In this document: positions 54,035 to 61,055 of the stretch, piece by piece | Position numbering within the stretch: the stretch's first letter is position 1 | Layout: every line of letters begins with the position of its first letter | Source of the DNA: Zobellella iuensis | GTDB taxonomy: Bacteria > Pseudomonadota > Gammaproteobacteria > Enterobacterales > Aeromonadaceae | NCBI RefSeq assembly: GCF_016746085.1 | Contig: NZ_JAERTZ010000013.1 | Location: 62,001 to 126,000, forward strand | Length of the DNA: 64,000 bases | Direction of reading: 5' to 3' | Position numbers and translations under genes: made by a program | Notes under the pieces: generated by a model | Told to the model about the DNA's origin: nothing | The model's input: only the letters and a program-made list of their open reading frames with translations | Databases searched by the model: none

Positions 54035-54120
54035 TGGTGCGAAAGGGGGGACTTGAACCCCCACGTCCGAAGGACACTAACACCTGAAGCTAGCGCGTCT
54101 ACCAATTCCGCCACCCTCGC
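54035..54120 (-). tRNA. tRNA-Leu (anticodon CAG), copy 2
   Basis: Identical in the body to copy 1; anticodon at 54084-54086. The 22 bp just upstream of each copy's 5' end (after CATAC) are nearly identical between copies 1 and 2, showing a tandem duplication that included flanking DNA. Confidence 0.95.
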
Positions 54121-54185
54121 ATACTCAAATTGTCCGGCTGTTTTAGATGAGGCCGTCATCTGCTTAGCATTACCACAAAGTAACT

Positions 54186-54271
54186 TGGTGCGAAGGGGGG
54201 GACTTGAACCCCCACGTCCATAGGACACTAACACCTGAAGCTAGCGCGTCTACCAATTCCGCCACCCTCGC
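54186..54271 (-). tRNA. tRNA-Leu (anticodon CAG), copy 3 (variant)
   Basis: First transcribed copy; anticodon at 54235-54237. It differs from the other two in the variable-arm loop (TCCTATGGA instead of TCCTTCGGA) and in one acceptor base (3' strand CTTCGC with an extra G in the T-stem region), improving pairing. Confidence 0.94.
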
Positions 54272-54340
54272 ACTGCGCTAAGGACTGCGAATTCTATAGA
54301 TTTTTTATCGGTCGTCAATACGCTTTTTCGGTGGAAAGTT

Positions 54341-54368
54341 AAAAAAAACCGGCATCCGTCGCCGGTCA
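54341..54368 (-). terminator. Rho-independent terminator of rsmC
   Basis: ACCGGC (54348-54353) and GCCGGT (54361-54366) with a 7-nt loop; on the minus strand the stem is followed by eight T. Confidence 0.8.
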
Positions 54369-54397
54369 CTCAAAAAAAATACAATTTGTGCAAAAAC

Positions 54398-55417
54398 TCA
54401 ACGAGTGGCCCTGTAGATCTTGAACTTGCCGGTCGCGGCCAGGGTGTCGCAATGGCCGAAACTCCGCTCGATCAATTCCGGGTAGGGCAGGAAAGCGTTG
54501 GCCACCAGGATCAGAGATCCCCCCGGCAGCAGGTAATCGGCCGCCTGGGTCAGCAGGGATTCGGTGGTGTGATAGAAGGTCTTCAGGCCGGCGTGGAAGG
54601 GCGGGTTGGTCACGATGTGATCGAATTTGCCGGTCACCTGGGCCAGCCCGTCGGAGGCATAGACCTTGGCGTGCAGCCGGTTTTCTGCCAGCGTCAACCG
54701 GCTGGCTTCCAGCGCCAGGGCATTGATGTCGATAAGTTCCAGCTCCAGCCCCGGGTGGCGTTTGAGCAGGCTGGCTCCGATCACGCCCGCGCCGCAGCCG
54801 AAGTCGAGTACCCGGCCTTCGAGCTCGGTCAGGGTGCCGAGCAGCAGTTTTGAACCGGAATCCAGGTGGGCGGCGCTGAATACTCCCGGCAAGGCGCAGA
54901 CCTGCAGTTGCTCTTCCGTCAACGGATAACGGCTGATCCAGTCCGCGGGCGTGAAGGCCGGCACGGGGGAGGCCAAGTCGGCCTGGTACAGGCTGGCGCG
55001 ACGGGCGCTGTCCAGCTTGTTCACCTGCTTGCAATAAGGTGCCAGTAACTTGGGGGCGGCTTTGACCCCGCCCTTGTTGTCGCCGGCAATAAAAATAGGG
55101 GCGCCGGGGGCCAGCAGGGGCAGGCAGGCCGCCAGCAGGTAGTCGGCCTCGGCCTTGGCCTTGGGCATCAGCAGCAGCAGGCCGGCGGCGGTCTCTGTCC
55201 GGGGCTGGGCGCCAAACTCGACGTCGGCGCCATTTTTGTGCTTGAGCCATTGAAAATAACGGAAGTCGGTGGTGAACACCCGGGGGGCGGGACCGGCCCC
55301 GGCCAGCATCCCGGGCAGGTCGTCCTCCAGCAGGCCGCAGACCAGCAGTGGCTGGCGGCTCAGGGTGTCCAGATTACGGGCCAGCATTTCGCTGACCGGG
55401 GTCAAGGCCTCAAACAT
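54398..55417 (-). CDS. rsmC: 16S rRNA (guanine(1207)-N2)-methyltransferase RsmC
   Basis: Methylates G1207 of 16S rRNA. The 339-residue protein has two related halves: a degenerate N-terminal domain (with KAEADYLLAACLPLLAPG and NKLDSARRASLY) and a catalytic C-terminal domain with PGVFSAAHLDSGSKLLL (about 177-193), SAM motif VLDFGCGAGVIGASLL (about 204-219) and NPPFHAG (about 266-272). Length and motifs match E. coli RsmC rather than RlmG. Divergent from the dapA leader. Confidence 0.95.
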   Translation of the reverse strand: MFEALTPVSEMLARNLDTLSRQPLLVCGLLEDDLPGMLAGAGPAPRVFTTDFRYFQWLKHKNGADVEFGAQPRTETAAGLLLLMPKAKAEADYLLAACLPLLAPGAPIFIAGDNKGGVKAAPKLLAPYCKQVNKLDSARRASLYQADLASPVPAFTPADWISRYPLTEEQLQVCALPGVFSAAHLDSGSKLLLGTLTELEGRVLDFGCGAGVIGASLLKRHPGLELELIDINALALEASRLTLAENRLHAKVYASDGLAQVTGKFDHIVTNPPFHAGLKTFYHTTESLLTQAADYLLPGGSLILVANAFLPYPELIERSFGHCDTLAATGKFKIYRATR

Positions 55418-55471
55418 CTCGGGCTCCGCAATAAATAAGACAATCGGGCATTATACATGGCGCCGCCCCCC

Positions 55472-55500
55472 TTGACATTTGCCGGTCATTAGCAAAAGAT
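55472..55500 (+). promoter_or_regulatory. candidate promoter of the dapA leader
   Basis: A consensus TTGACA (55472-55477) with a weak AAAGAT (55495-55500) at 17-bp spacing. The predicted start (about 55507) gives a leader of about 200 nt before dapA. Confidence 0.5.
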
Positions 55501-55529
55501 GCAGTTCAAGGTTTTTTCAGGTGCAACTC

Positions 55530-55598
55530 ATGGTTTTTATCGTTAAACGCAAACCGGTCAAACCGCTTAAACGAAAAGCGGCAGCCCCTGTTGCGTGA
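55530..55598 (+). CDS. Putative lysine-rich leader peptide of dapA
   Basis: A 22-codon ORF with AGGTG 6 bp before its ATG. Five codons are AAA lysine (codons 6, 8, 11, 14, 16), and arginine and proline are also frequent; it ends in Ala-Pro-Val-Ala and TGA. The stop codon (55596-55598) lies inside the segment able to form an antiterminator, and a terminator follows 35 nt later, just before the lysine-pathway gene dapA. This is the layout of attenuator leader peptides such as those of trp, his and leu. Translation is not proven. Confidence 0.6.
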   Translation: MVFIVKRKPVKPLKRKAAAPVA

Positions 55599-55653
55599 CC
55601 GACGCCTGATCCTCTTCAAGACGAGCAGTTCTCAAACCCCGGTTACGCAGCAG
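55588..55653 (+). promoter_or_regulatory. Predicted antiterminator of the dapA leader
   Basis: Segment 55588-55601 (CTGTTGCGTGACCG) can pair with 55640-55653 (CGGTTACGCAGCAG) over 14 consecutive positions, twelve Watson-Crick and two G-U. The second segment covers the top four bases of the 5' terminator arm and ten bases of its loop, so both structures cannot form fully at once. CGGTCA (55555-55560) can compete by pairing with TGACCG (55596-55601). Confidence 0.6.
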
Positions 55654-55670
55654 CGACCGGGGTTTTTTAA
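55634..55670 (+). terminator. Terminator (attenuator) upstream of dapA
   Basis: AAACCCCGGT (55634-55643) pairs perfectly with ACCGGGGTTT (55656-55665), 12-nt loop, followed by a T-run. It lies 41 bp before dapA on the same strand, between the candidate promoter and the gene. Confidence 0.88.
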
Positions 55671-55710
55671 TCCAAATATTTCAATCCTCTAGCCAGGAGA
55701 AGGAGTTTCC

Positions 55711-56583
55711 ATGTTTCGCGGTTCTTTAGTTGCCCTGCTTACCCCCTTTGACGGTGACCGTCTCGACGAGGCGGCCCTGCGCCGTCTGGTCGACTGGCAC
55801 ATCGAGGAGGGTACTCACGGCATTGTGCCGGTGGGCACCACCGGGGAAAGTCCTACCCTGAGCCATGACGAGCACTGCCGGGTGATTGAGATAGTGGCGG
55901 AGCAGGCGGCGGGCCGGGTTCCGGTGATTGCCGGTGCGGGCTCCAACAATCCGGTAGAGGCGATTGAATACAGCAATTGTGCCCAGCAGGCGGGTGCCGA
56001 CGCCACCCTGCACGTGGCCGGCTATTACAACAGACCCAATCAGGATGGTTTGTACGCCCACTTCAAGATGCTGCACGATGCCACCGAACTGCCGATCATC
56101 GTGTATAACATTCCGCCGCGGGCGGTGGTGGACATCAGCCCCCAGACCATGGCGCGCATTGCCGAGTTGCCGCGCATCGCCGGGGTGAAGGATGCCACCG
56201 GCGATCTGGCGCGTCCCTGGGCCGAGCGCCAGTTGATCAAAAAGTCGTTTGCCTGGCTCTCCGGCGAAGACGGCACCGCCGTATCCTATAACGTGGCCGG
56301 CGGCCAAGGCTGTATTTCGGTTACCGCCAACGTGGCGCCCCGGCTCTGCGCCCAGCTGCAGGAACTGACCCTGGCCGGCAAGTGGGAAGAAGCCCGGGCC
56401 CTGCAGGATCGGCTGCTGCCGCTGCACCAGGCGATGTTTGCCGAGCCCAACCCGGCCTGTCCCAAATACGGACTGTCACTGCTGGGATTGGCCAGCGAGG
56501 ACTGCCGCATCCCGGTGGTACCGCTGCAGGACAGCACCAAGGCGCGCATCCGCCGGGTGATGGAAGAACTGGAATTGATTTAA
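55711..56583 (+). CDS. dapA: 4-hydroxy-tetrahydrodipicolinate synthase DapA
   Basis: First enzyme specific to diaminopimelate/lysine synthesis, condensing pyruvate with aspartate semialdehyde. The 290-residue TIM-barrel protein has VGTTGESPTLSHDEH (about 42-56), the catalytic tyrosine in VYNIPPRAVVD (about 132-142) and the Schiff-base lysine in GVKDATGDLAR (about 159-169). GGAGAAGGAG precedes the ATG. DAP is also the substrate of MurE encoded in this window. Expression is probably controlled by the attenuator-like leader. Confidence 0.96.
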   Translation: MFRGSLVALLTPFDGDRLDEAALRRLVDWHIEEGTHGIVPVGTTGESPTLSHDEHCRVIEIVAEQAAGRVPVIAGAGSNNPVEAIEYSNCAQQAGADATLHVAGYYNRPNQDGLYAHFKMLHDATELPIIVYNIPPRAVVDISPQTMARIAELPRIAGVKDATGDLARPWAERQLIKKSFAWLSGEDGTAVSYNVAGGQGCISVTANVAPRLCAQLQELTLAGKWEEARALQDRLLPLHQAMFAEPNPACPKYGLSLLGLASEDCRIPVVPLQDSTKARIRRVMEELELI

Positions 56584-56588
56584 CCCCC

Positions 56589-56617
56589 ATGGCCGCGCAA
56601 GCGGCCATCTTATTTTG
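56589..56617 (+). terminator. Terminator-like hairpin after dapA
   Basis: ATGGCCGC, tetraloop GCAA and GCGGCCAT followed by CTTATTTT. It lies 6 bp after dapA and 10 bp before the HAD gene. Confidence 0.7.
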
Positions 56618-56625
56618 GTAGGCAC

Positions 56626-57207
56626 ATGAATCCGGAACAATTTGACGGTTTACTCTTCGATCTCGACGGTACCCTGGTCGATACCATGCCCCTGCACCTG
56701 GCGTCCTGGGAGCTGGCGGCACGGGAATTCGGTTTCGGCTACGATGCCGACTGGCTGTATGATTTGGGTGGTGTTCCCAGTCGCAAGATCGTCGATATCA
56801 TCAATAGCGAGCAGGGGCTCAGCCTGGATGGCGAGCGGGTGGTGCAACTCAAGAACGGCCATTACCAGCGTTTGCTGCCGCAAGCCCGCCCTTTCCCTGC
56901 CATGCTGGCGTTGCTGGAGCGATATGCCGACCGGCCACTGGCCATCGGCACCGGTTCGTCCCGGATCAATGCGGAGCAAGTGCTGCGCAATACCGGGTTG
57001 CAGGCGTATTTTCCCGTGGTGATTACCGCCGATGACGTGAGCTCGCACAAGCCGAATCCGGACACCTATCTGCTGGCGGCACAAGGCCTGGGGCTCAGGC
57101 CCGAACGTTGTCTGGTGTTCGAGGACACCCCCATCGGGCGGCAGGCGGCCCTGGCGGCGGGGATGGGCTGTGTGATGGTGGTGGCGGGCCAGCCCGTGTG
57201 GAGCTGA
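56626..57207 (+). CDS. HAD-superfamily phosphatase (YqaB / beta-phosphoglucomutase-like)
   Basis: A 193-residue HAD hydrolase with motif I DLDGTLVDTMP (about 11-21; nucleophile D11, acid/base D13), a small helical cap (about 18-85), motif II GTGSSRINAE (about 107-116), the motif III lysine in HKPNPDTYL (about 143-151) and motif IV VFEDTPIG (about 163-170). Sequence style resembles E. coli YqaB, a fructose-1-phosphatase; the substrate here is inferred. It lies behind a terminator-like hairpin after dapA. Confidence 0.88.
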   Translation: MNPEQFDGLLFDLDGTLVDTMPLHLASWELAAREFGFGYDADWLYDLGGVPSRKIVDIINSEQGLSLDGERVVQLKNGHYQRLLPQARPFPAMLALLERYADRPLAIGTGSSRINAEQVLRNTGLQAYFPVVITADDVSSHKPNPDTYLLAAQGLGLRPERCLVFEDTPIGRQAALAAGMGCVMVVAGQPVWS

Positions 57208-57231
57208 CCCGTTCGGCAATCGCGGGGGCGA

Positions 57232-57630
57232 TCAGCGCTGCTCGCCCTGGTCGTCATCCTGGGAGTGGTCGTGCTGTTCGTCCCGGTGATTGTGATGCTC
57301 ATCACGATGACCGTGGTGATCGTGGTGGCTCTCGTAACGCGGACGGCGAGGCTTGTTGATGATGACCCCGGTGCGCGGCGGCCGGCGGGTGGCGGGAGAA
57401 ATGGTGGAAATCTTGGCTTTATAGATTAGCTGTTGCTGGCCGCGGGGGTCAGACAACAAAATGCTGTATTGGTCAAAGGCACTGATCATCCCTTCCAGCT
57501 TGATGCCATTGGTGAGGAAGATGGCGCAATGAGTTTGATTCTTGCGCAGCCAGTTCAGTGCCGCATCCTGTCCGTTACCCAATGAGAAGGCTTGCTGCAG
57601 CGATTGGGGGTTAGATGATTGGGCAGTCAT
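57232..57630 (-). CDS. Hfq-like RNA-binding protein with histidine-rich acidic tail
   Basis: A 132-residue protein whose residues about 9-80 match the Sm fold of Hfq: QSLQ (9-12), NGIKLEGMISAFDQYSILLSD (Sm1, 41-61, split by no gap) and YKAKISTISPA (Sm2, 70-80). Relative to E. coli Hfq there is a 9-residue insertion before Sm1, and the proximal-site K-H pair is K71-A72. The tail (100-132) holds ten His and many Asp/Glu/Arg. It may be a second, divergent Hfq, possibly metal-responsive. The ATG at 57630 has AGGA 9 bp upstream. Confidence 0.8.
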   Translation of the reverse strand: MTAQSSNPQSLQQAFSLGNGQDAALNWLRKNQTHCAIFLTNGIKLEGMISAFDQYSILLSDPRGQQQLIYKAKISTISPATRRPPRTGVIINKPRRPRYESHHDHHGHRDEHHNHRDEQHDHSQDDDQGEQR

Positions 57631-57663
57631 GTAGGCAGTCCTGTTTGTTATTTTGCAACCTTG

Positions 57664-57693
57664 ATTGTGCTTAATGAATGCCTGACTTGTCAA
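57664..57693 (-). promoter_or_regulatory. promoter of the Hfq-like gene
   Basis: On the minus strand, consensus TTGACA (57693-57688) and CACAAT (57669-57664) with 18-bp spacing; the predicted start is about 27 nt before the ATG. Confidence 0.55.
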
Positions 57694-57732
57694 AGTAAAG
57701 CTCAAATTAATCCGTCCACCTGAGGAGCATGC

Positions 57733-58905
57733 TTGGCACAGCCGATATCCACGGCCGGCACTATTATCCTGGCCTGCCTTATCGTCAGCATGGGACAACT
57801 GAGTGTTGGCTTGTTGTTTCCGGTGCTGCCGGCGATCAGCCTGGCCCTGGCGGAAGACCCGGATCGGGTCCAGTTACTGATTTCCGTCTATCTGCTGGCG
57901 TTCGGCCCGGTGCAACTGCTGTATGGCCCCCTGAGCGATGCCCGGGGCCGGCGCCCGGTGCTGCTGGCCGGCCTGACGCTGGCGCTGCTGGGCGTCGTTT
58001 TGTGTCTGCTGCCGGGGGTGTCCTTCGAATGGCTGTTGCTGGGGCGCTTGCTGCAGGGGCTGGGTGCCGGCTGCGGTGCCGTGGTCTCTCGGGCCATGCT
58101 GCGCGACAGCTTCGAAGGCCCGGCCTTGCGCAATGCTCTTTCCTATATCGCCATGGCCGCCGCCTTGACTCCCATCATTGCCCCGGCGCTGGGGGGGGTT
58201 ATCGGCCATCACCTGGGCTGGTACAGCGTCTTTGTCGCCATGCTGCTCTATCTGGTCCTGCTGTGGCTGCTGCTGCTGGCCGGGTTCCGGGAAACCCATA
58301 ACGGCCAGCGGCGACCCATGAGTCTGGCGGGAATCGTCGCCAACTATCGCCGGCTGTTGGGACAGCGCCATTTCCTCGGCCATGGCGGCATGCTGTGGGG
58401 GCAGTTTTCGCTGATGATGGTCTCGGTGTCGGTGATGCCCTACGTGATGCAGCAGCAAATCGGCATGAGTGCGGCGGAGTATGGCAGCTGGGCGCTGATT
58501 CCGGCCCTGGGTCTGCTGCTGGGCGGCATCATCAACAACCGGATCCAGCATCGGGTGCCGGCCGAGCAGATCCTGCGGTTGAGCCCTTTTATTCAACTGG
58601 TGGCCGGGTTATGGGTGCTGCTGGCGCCGTTGCAGCCGGGCTGGCTGATCGCCGGCATCTTTATCCAGGCCCTGGGCAACGGCATGGCTTTTCCCAATGC
58701 CATGAGTCGGCTACTGGAGCCCTACCGGGATCTGGCCGGCGCCGCCGCCGCCTTGTCCGGTGCCCTGCAAATGCTCAGTGCCGGCCTGCTGAGCGCCGGC
58801 CTGGTGTATTACGGGGTAGCTACCGCCTTCAGCCTGGGTCTGTGCATACTGCTGGGTGCCATGATGCTCAAGCTGTTGTCCAGGTGTGCCGTCGGGCGCT
58901 TTTAG
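57733..58905 (+). CDS. MFS drug-efflux-type transporter, Bcr/CflA family (TTG start)
   Basis: A 390-residue twelve-helix major facilitator. The motif A-like loop GPLSDARGRRPVLLAG (about 65-80) and the central QGLGAGCGAVVSRAMLRD (about 112-129) fit the Bcr/CflA drug-efflux group; the substrate is unknown. The start is TTG at 57733 with GAGGAG 5 bp upstream. The ATG 4 bp earlier (57729) is in a different frame. The stop overlaps the convergent transporter gene. Confidence 0.85.
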   Translation: MAQPISTAGTIILACLIVSMGQLSVGLLFPVLPAISLALAEDPDRVQLLISVYLLAFGPVQLLYGPLSDARGRRPVLLAGLTLALLGVVLCLLPGVSFEWLLLGRLLQGLGAGCGAVVSRAMLRDSFEGPALRNALSYIAMAAALTPIIAPALGGVIGHHLGWYSVFVAMLLYLVLLWLLLLAGFRETHNGQRRPMSLAGIVANYRRLLGQRHFLGHGGMLWGQFSLMMVSVSVMPYVMQQQIGMSAAEYGSWALIPALGLLLGGIINNRIQHRVPAEQILRLSPFIQLVAGLWVLLAPLQPGWLIAGIFIQALGNGMAFPNAMSRLLEPYRDLAGAAAALSGALQMLSAGLLSAGLVYYGVATAFSLGLCILLGAMMLKLLSRCAVGRF

Positions 58906-60098
58906 GCATCCGCGTCCGCCAGCACCCTCTGCTCCCGGGGCAGGCGGGTCAGCGCCAGCAGCGCCAGCAGTGCCAGTGCCACTATGGTGAGCGCGCAGGC
59001 TTCACCCGCAGGGAGAGGCAATTGCGAGGCCAGATAGGCGGCGGCAGCGGCGCCCGCCATCTGCAGGCAGCCGAGCAGGGCCGCGGCGCGGCCGGCCCGG
59101 TCTGCGAAGGGCGCCATGGCGGAAGCGGCAGCGGCACCCAATACCAGCGAAAAGCCGACCGAACACAGCGCCACCGGCAGCATAAAGGCCCAGAGCCCGG
59201 GCGCGGACTGCATCCATAGCATCATGCCAGTGCCGCCAGCGAGCAGGCAGAAGGCGCCGCCGCTGACCACCCGATGCCGGCCCAGGTGCCGGCTCAACCG
59301 GGGAGCGGAAAAACTGGCAGCCATCACTACCAGCGCGTTGGCGCTGAAGGCCAGGGCAAACTGCGCCTCATTCAACCCCACTTGCTCCATCAGGATCATC
59401 GGGGCAAAGGTCACGTAGGTGAGGATGCCGCCCATGGCGGCGATGCAGGTCATCACGTAGACGCGGAAGGCGCCATGTTGCCACACCGCCAGGTACGCCC
59501 GGGGAGAAAGCAGGGGCTGGTGGCGGGTCTGGGCCGGGCGGGTTTCCGGCAGACGGATCATGACCAGCACCAGGGCCAGGGCGGCAAACAGGGCCAGGAA
59601 CAAGAAATTCGCCTGCCAGCCGAAGCGCAGGGTCAACCAGGCTCCCAATACCGGTGCCAGCGCCGGGGCCAGGCAGAGGGCGCCGTTGAGGTAAGAGTAG
59701 GCGCGGGCACTGTCGGCTGCATTGAGCCTGTCGCGCACCACCGCAAAGGCTACCACCGAGGTGCCGCAGGCGCCCAACCCCTGGATCAGCCGGCCCAACA
59801 ACAGCAGCGGCAGGTTGTGGGCCAGCGAGGCTACCAGGGCTCCGACAAAAAACAGGCCGATGGCACAAAGGGCGACCGGGCGGCGGCCCCTGTTATCCAC
59901 CAGGGGGCCGAACAGCAGTTGCCCCAGCCCCACCGCCAGCATAAATACCGACAGGCTGAGCTGGATATCGGCGGCGCTGACCGAGAGCGAGCGGGCCATC
60001 TGCGGCATTGCCGGCAGGTAGATATCGATACCCATGGGGCCGAACAGGATCAGGGGAAGCAGCAGCAGAACCAGGCTGACAACGGGGCTTTTAGCCAT
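58902..60098 (-). CDS. MFS drug-efflux transporter, Bcr/CflA family
   Basis: A 398-residue twelve-helix transporter with the family start LILFGPMGIDIYLPAMPQMA (about 16-35), the loop GPLVDNRGRRPVALC (about 64-78) and RLIQGLGACGTSVVAFAVVRD (split, about 106-126). Likely a proton-coupled exporter of small amphipathic compounds. The ATG at 60098 follows AAGGA; the frame to 60185 has an unlikely N-terminus. Its TAA and the TAG of the convergent gene share the sequence TTAG (4-bp overlap). Confidence 0.88.
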   Translation of the reverse strand: MAKSPVVSLVLLLLPLILFGPMGIDIYLPAMPQMARSLSVSAADIQLSLSVFMLAVGLGQLLFGPLVDNRGRRPVALCAIGLFFVGALVASLAHNLPLLLLGRLIQGLGACGTSVVAFAVVRDRLNAADSARAYSYLNGALCLAPALAPVLGAWLTLRFGWQANFLFLALFAALALVLVMIRLPETRPAQTRHQPLLSPRAYLAVWQHGAFRVYVMTCIAAMGGILTYVTFAPMILMEQVGLNEAQFALAFSANALVVMAASFSAPRLSRHLGRHRVVSGGAFCLLAGGTGMMLWMQSAPGLWAFMLPVALCSVGFSLVLGAAAASAMAPFADRAGRAAALLGCLQMAGAAAAAYLASQLPLPAGEACALTIVALALLALLALTRLPREQRVLADADA

Positions 60099-60169
60099 TT
60101 GAATTGTCCTTTTGCAGAAAAAAGGAGCAATTATAACCGAGTGGTCAACAAAGTGCAGGGATGGCAGGC

Positions 60170-60200
60170 AATAAAAAAGCCGCACCCTAAGGCACGGCTT
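60170..60200 (-). terminator. Rho-independent terminator of the cold-shock gene
   Basis: On the minus strand a 10-bp stem (60190-60199 with 60176-60185, two G-U) is followed by six T. Confidence 0.8.
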
Positions 60201-60224
60201 CGGAATTCTTGGTGAGGTAGTCTC

Positions 60225-60434
60225 TTACAGAGGAACTACGTTCTCAGCCTGAGGACCTTTCTGGCCTTGAGCTACAGTGAACTGTACGGCTTGGCCTTCA
60301 GCCAGAGTTTTGAAACCCTGGGTTTGGATGGCGCTGAAGTGAACGAACACGTCAGGACCTTGTTCTTGCTCGATGAAACCGAATCCTTTGGACTCATTGA
60401 AGAACTTTACTTTACCTTTAACGATATTAGACAT
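60225..60434 (-). CDS. Cold-shock protein, CspA family
   Basis: A 69-residue OB-fold RNA chaperone. RNP1 KGFGFIEQ (about 16-23) and RNP2 VFVHFSAI (about 29-36) are intact, with the usual aromatic surface. The ATG at 60434 is preceded by a roughly 130-nt leader from the predicted promoter, long as in cspA-type genes where the leader controls cold induction. Which paralogue (CspA, CspC, CspE) cannot be told. Confidence 0.95.
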   Translation of the reverse strand: MSNIVKGKVKFFNESKGFGFIEQEQGPDVFVHFSAIQTQGFKTLAEGQAVQFTVAQGQKGPQAENVVPL

Positions 60435-60745
60435 ACCTAAATCCTGTAACAAACTTACATAAATAACTAGCTGTGAAAAATACCGGTTTAACTTATGAAA
60501 TACAGGACGAGGTACTACTAGGAACTTCGTAACAAGAACATAAATATAGCCGTATTCTTCGAGCTGCGGTCACTCTAACCCGTTACCCGGTGGGGGTCAA
60601 CAGGTATTTTTGTGGGCCGCGGTGGTTTCATCGAACTGTCACAAGGGGACCGCTGCCGCGGTTTTGCCGTGGATCAAGGGTGTTCATCGGGCCGGTGGAC
60701 GTAATAGTATAAGCGCGCTTTTTGAAACCCGAGAAAGGATGGAAT
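60435..60745. other. Intergenic region: cold-shock leader and divergent upstream DNA
   Basis: About 130 bp are the AT-rich leader of the minus-strand cold-shock gene. The rest holds its promoter (60572-60600) and upstream DNA of the ABM gene, where only a weak -10-like TAGTAT (60705-60710) was seen. No further gene is evident. Confidence 0.6.
60572..60600 (-). promoter_or_regulatory. promoter of the cold-shock gene
   Basis: On the minus strand TTGACC (60600-60595) and TAGAGT (60577-60572) with 17-bp spacing, giving a leader of about 130 nt. Confidence 0.55.
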
Positions 60746-61054
60746 ATGTCCGCGTTATATTGTGTTGCCCGCTTCAAAGCCAAACCCGGCAAGGCCCTTG
60801 AGCTGCAGCAGGCGTTGAAAAGCCTGGTTGCCGATACCCATAGAGAAGAGGGCTGCCTGCTGTATCAACTGACCGAAGAAGTAGCTTATCCGGGGGCCAA
60901 CGGCGAGCCTTGGGATTGCGTCTTCGTCGAGCAGTGGGCTAGCCGGGAGGTCTTCGACGCCCATTGTGCCCAGCCTTATATCAAGGATTACTTCGAGCAG
61001 GTGGCCCCGACCCTGGTGGCCGAGGCGGACGTCAGGCTGTACCGGCCGGTCTGA
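60746..61054 (+). CDS. ABM-domain (antibiotic biosynthesis monooxygenase-like) protein
   Basis: A 102-residue protein of the dimeric alpha/beta-barrel ABM fold, like YgiN quinol monooxygenase: N-terminal strand LYCVARFKAKPGKALELQQAL (split), EEGCLLYQL (about 34-42) and FVEQWASREVFDAH (about 60-73). It probably acts on a quinone or other small aromatic, but the substrate is unknown. The ATG at 60746 follows AAGGATGGA. Its stop is 2 bp from the convergent gene. Confidence 0.85.
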   Translation: MSALYCVARFKAKPGKALELQQALKSLVADTHREEGCLLYQLTEEVAYPGANGEPWDCVFVEQWASREVFDAHCAQPYIKDYFEQVAPTLVAEADVRLYRPV

Positions 61055-61055
61055 T

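Noticed and set aside
55418..55710. Lysine riboswitch (L-box) upstream of dapA
   Set aside because: The leader is too short and the conserved L-box blocks are not seen; the short ORF plus alternative helices explain the region better.
57729..58301. ATG-started frame of 190 codons over the first MFS gene
   Set aside because: It is in a different phase, lacks membrane helices and disagrees with the transporter frame, which starts at TTG 57733.
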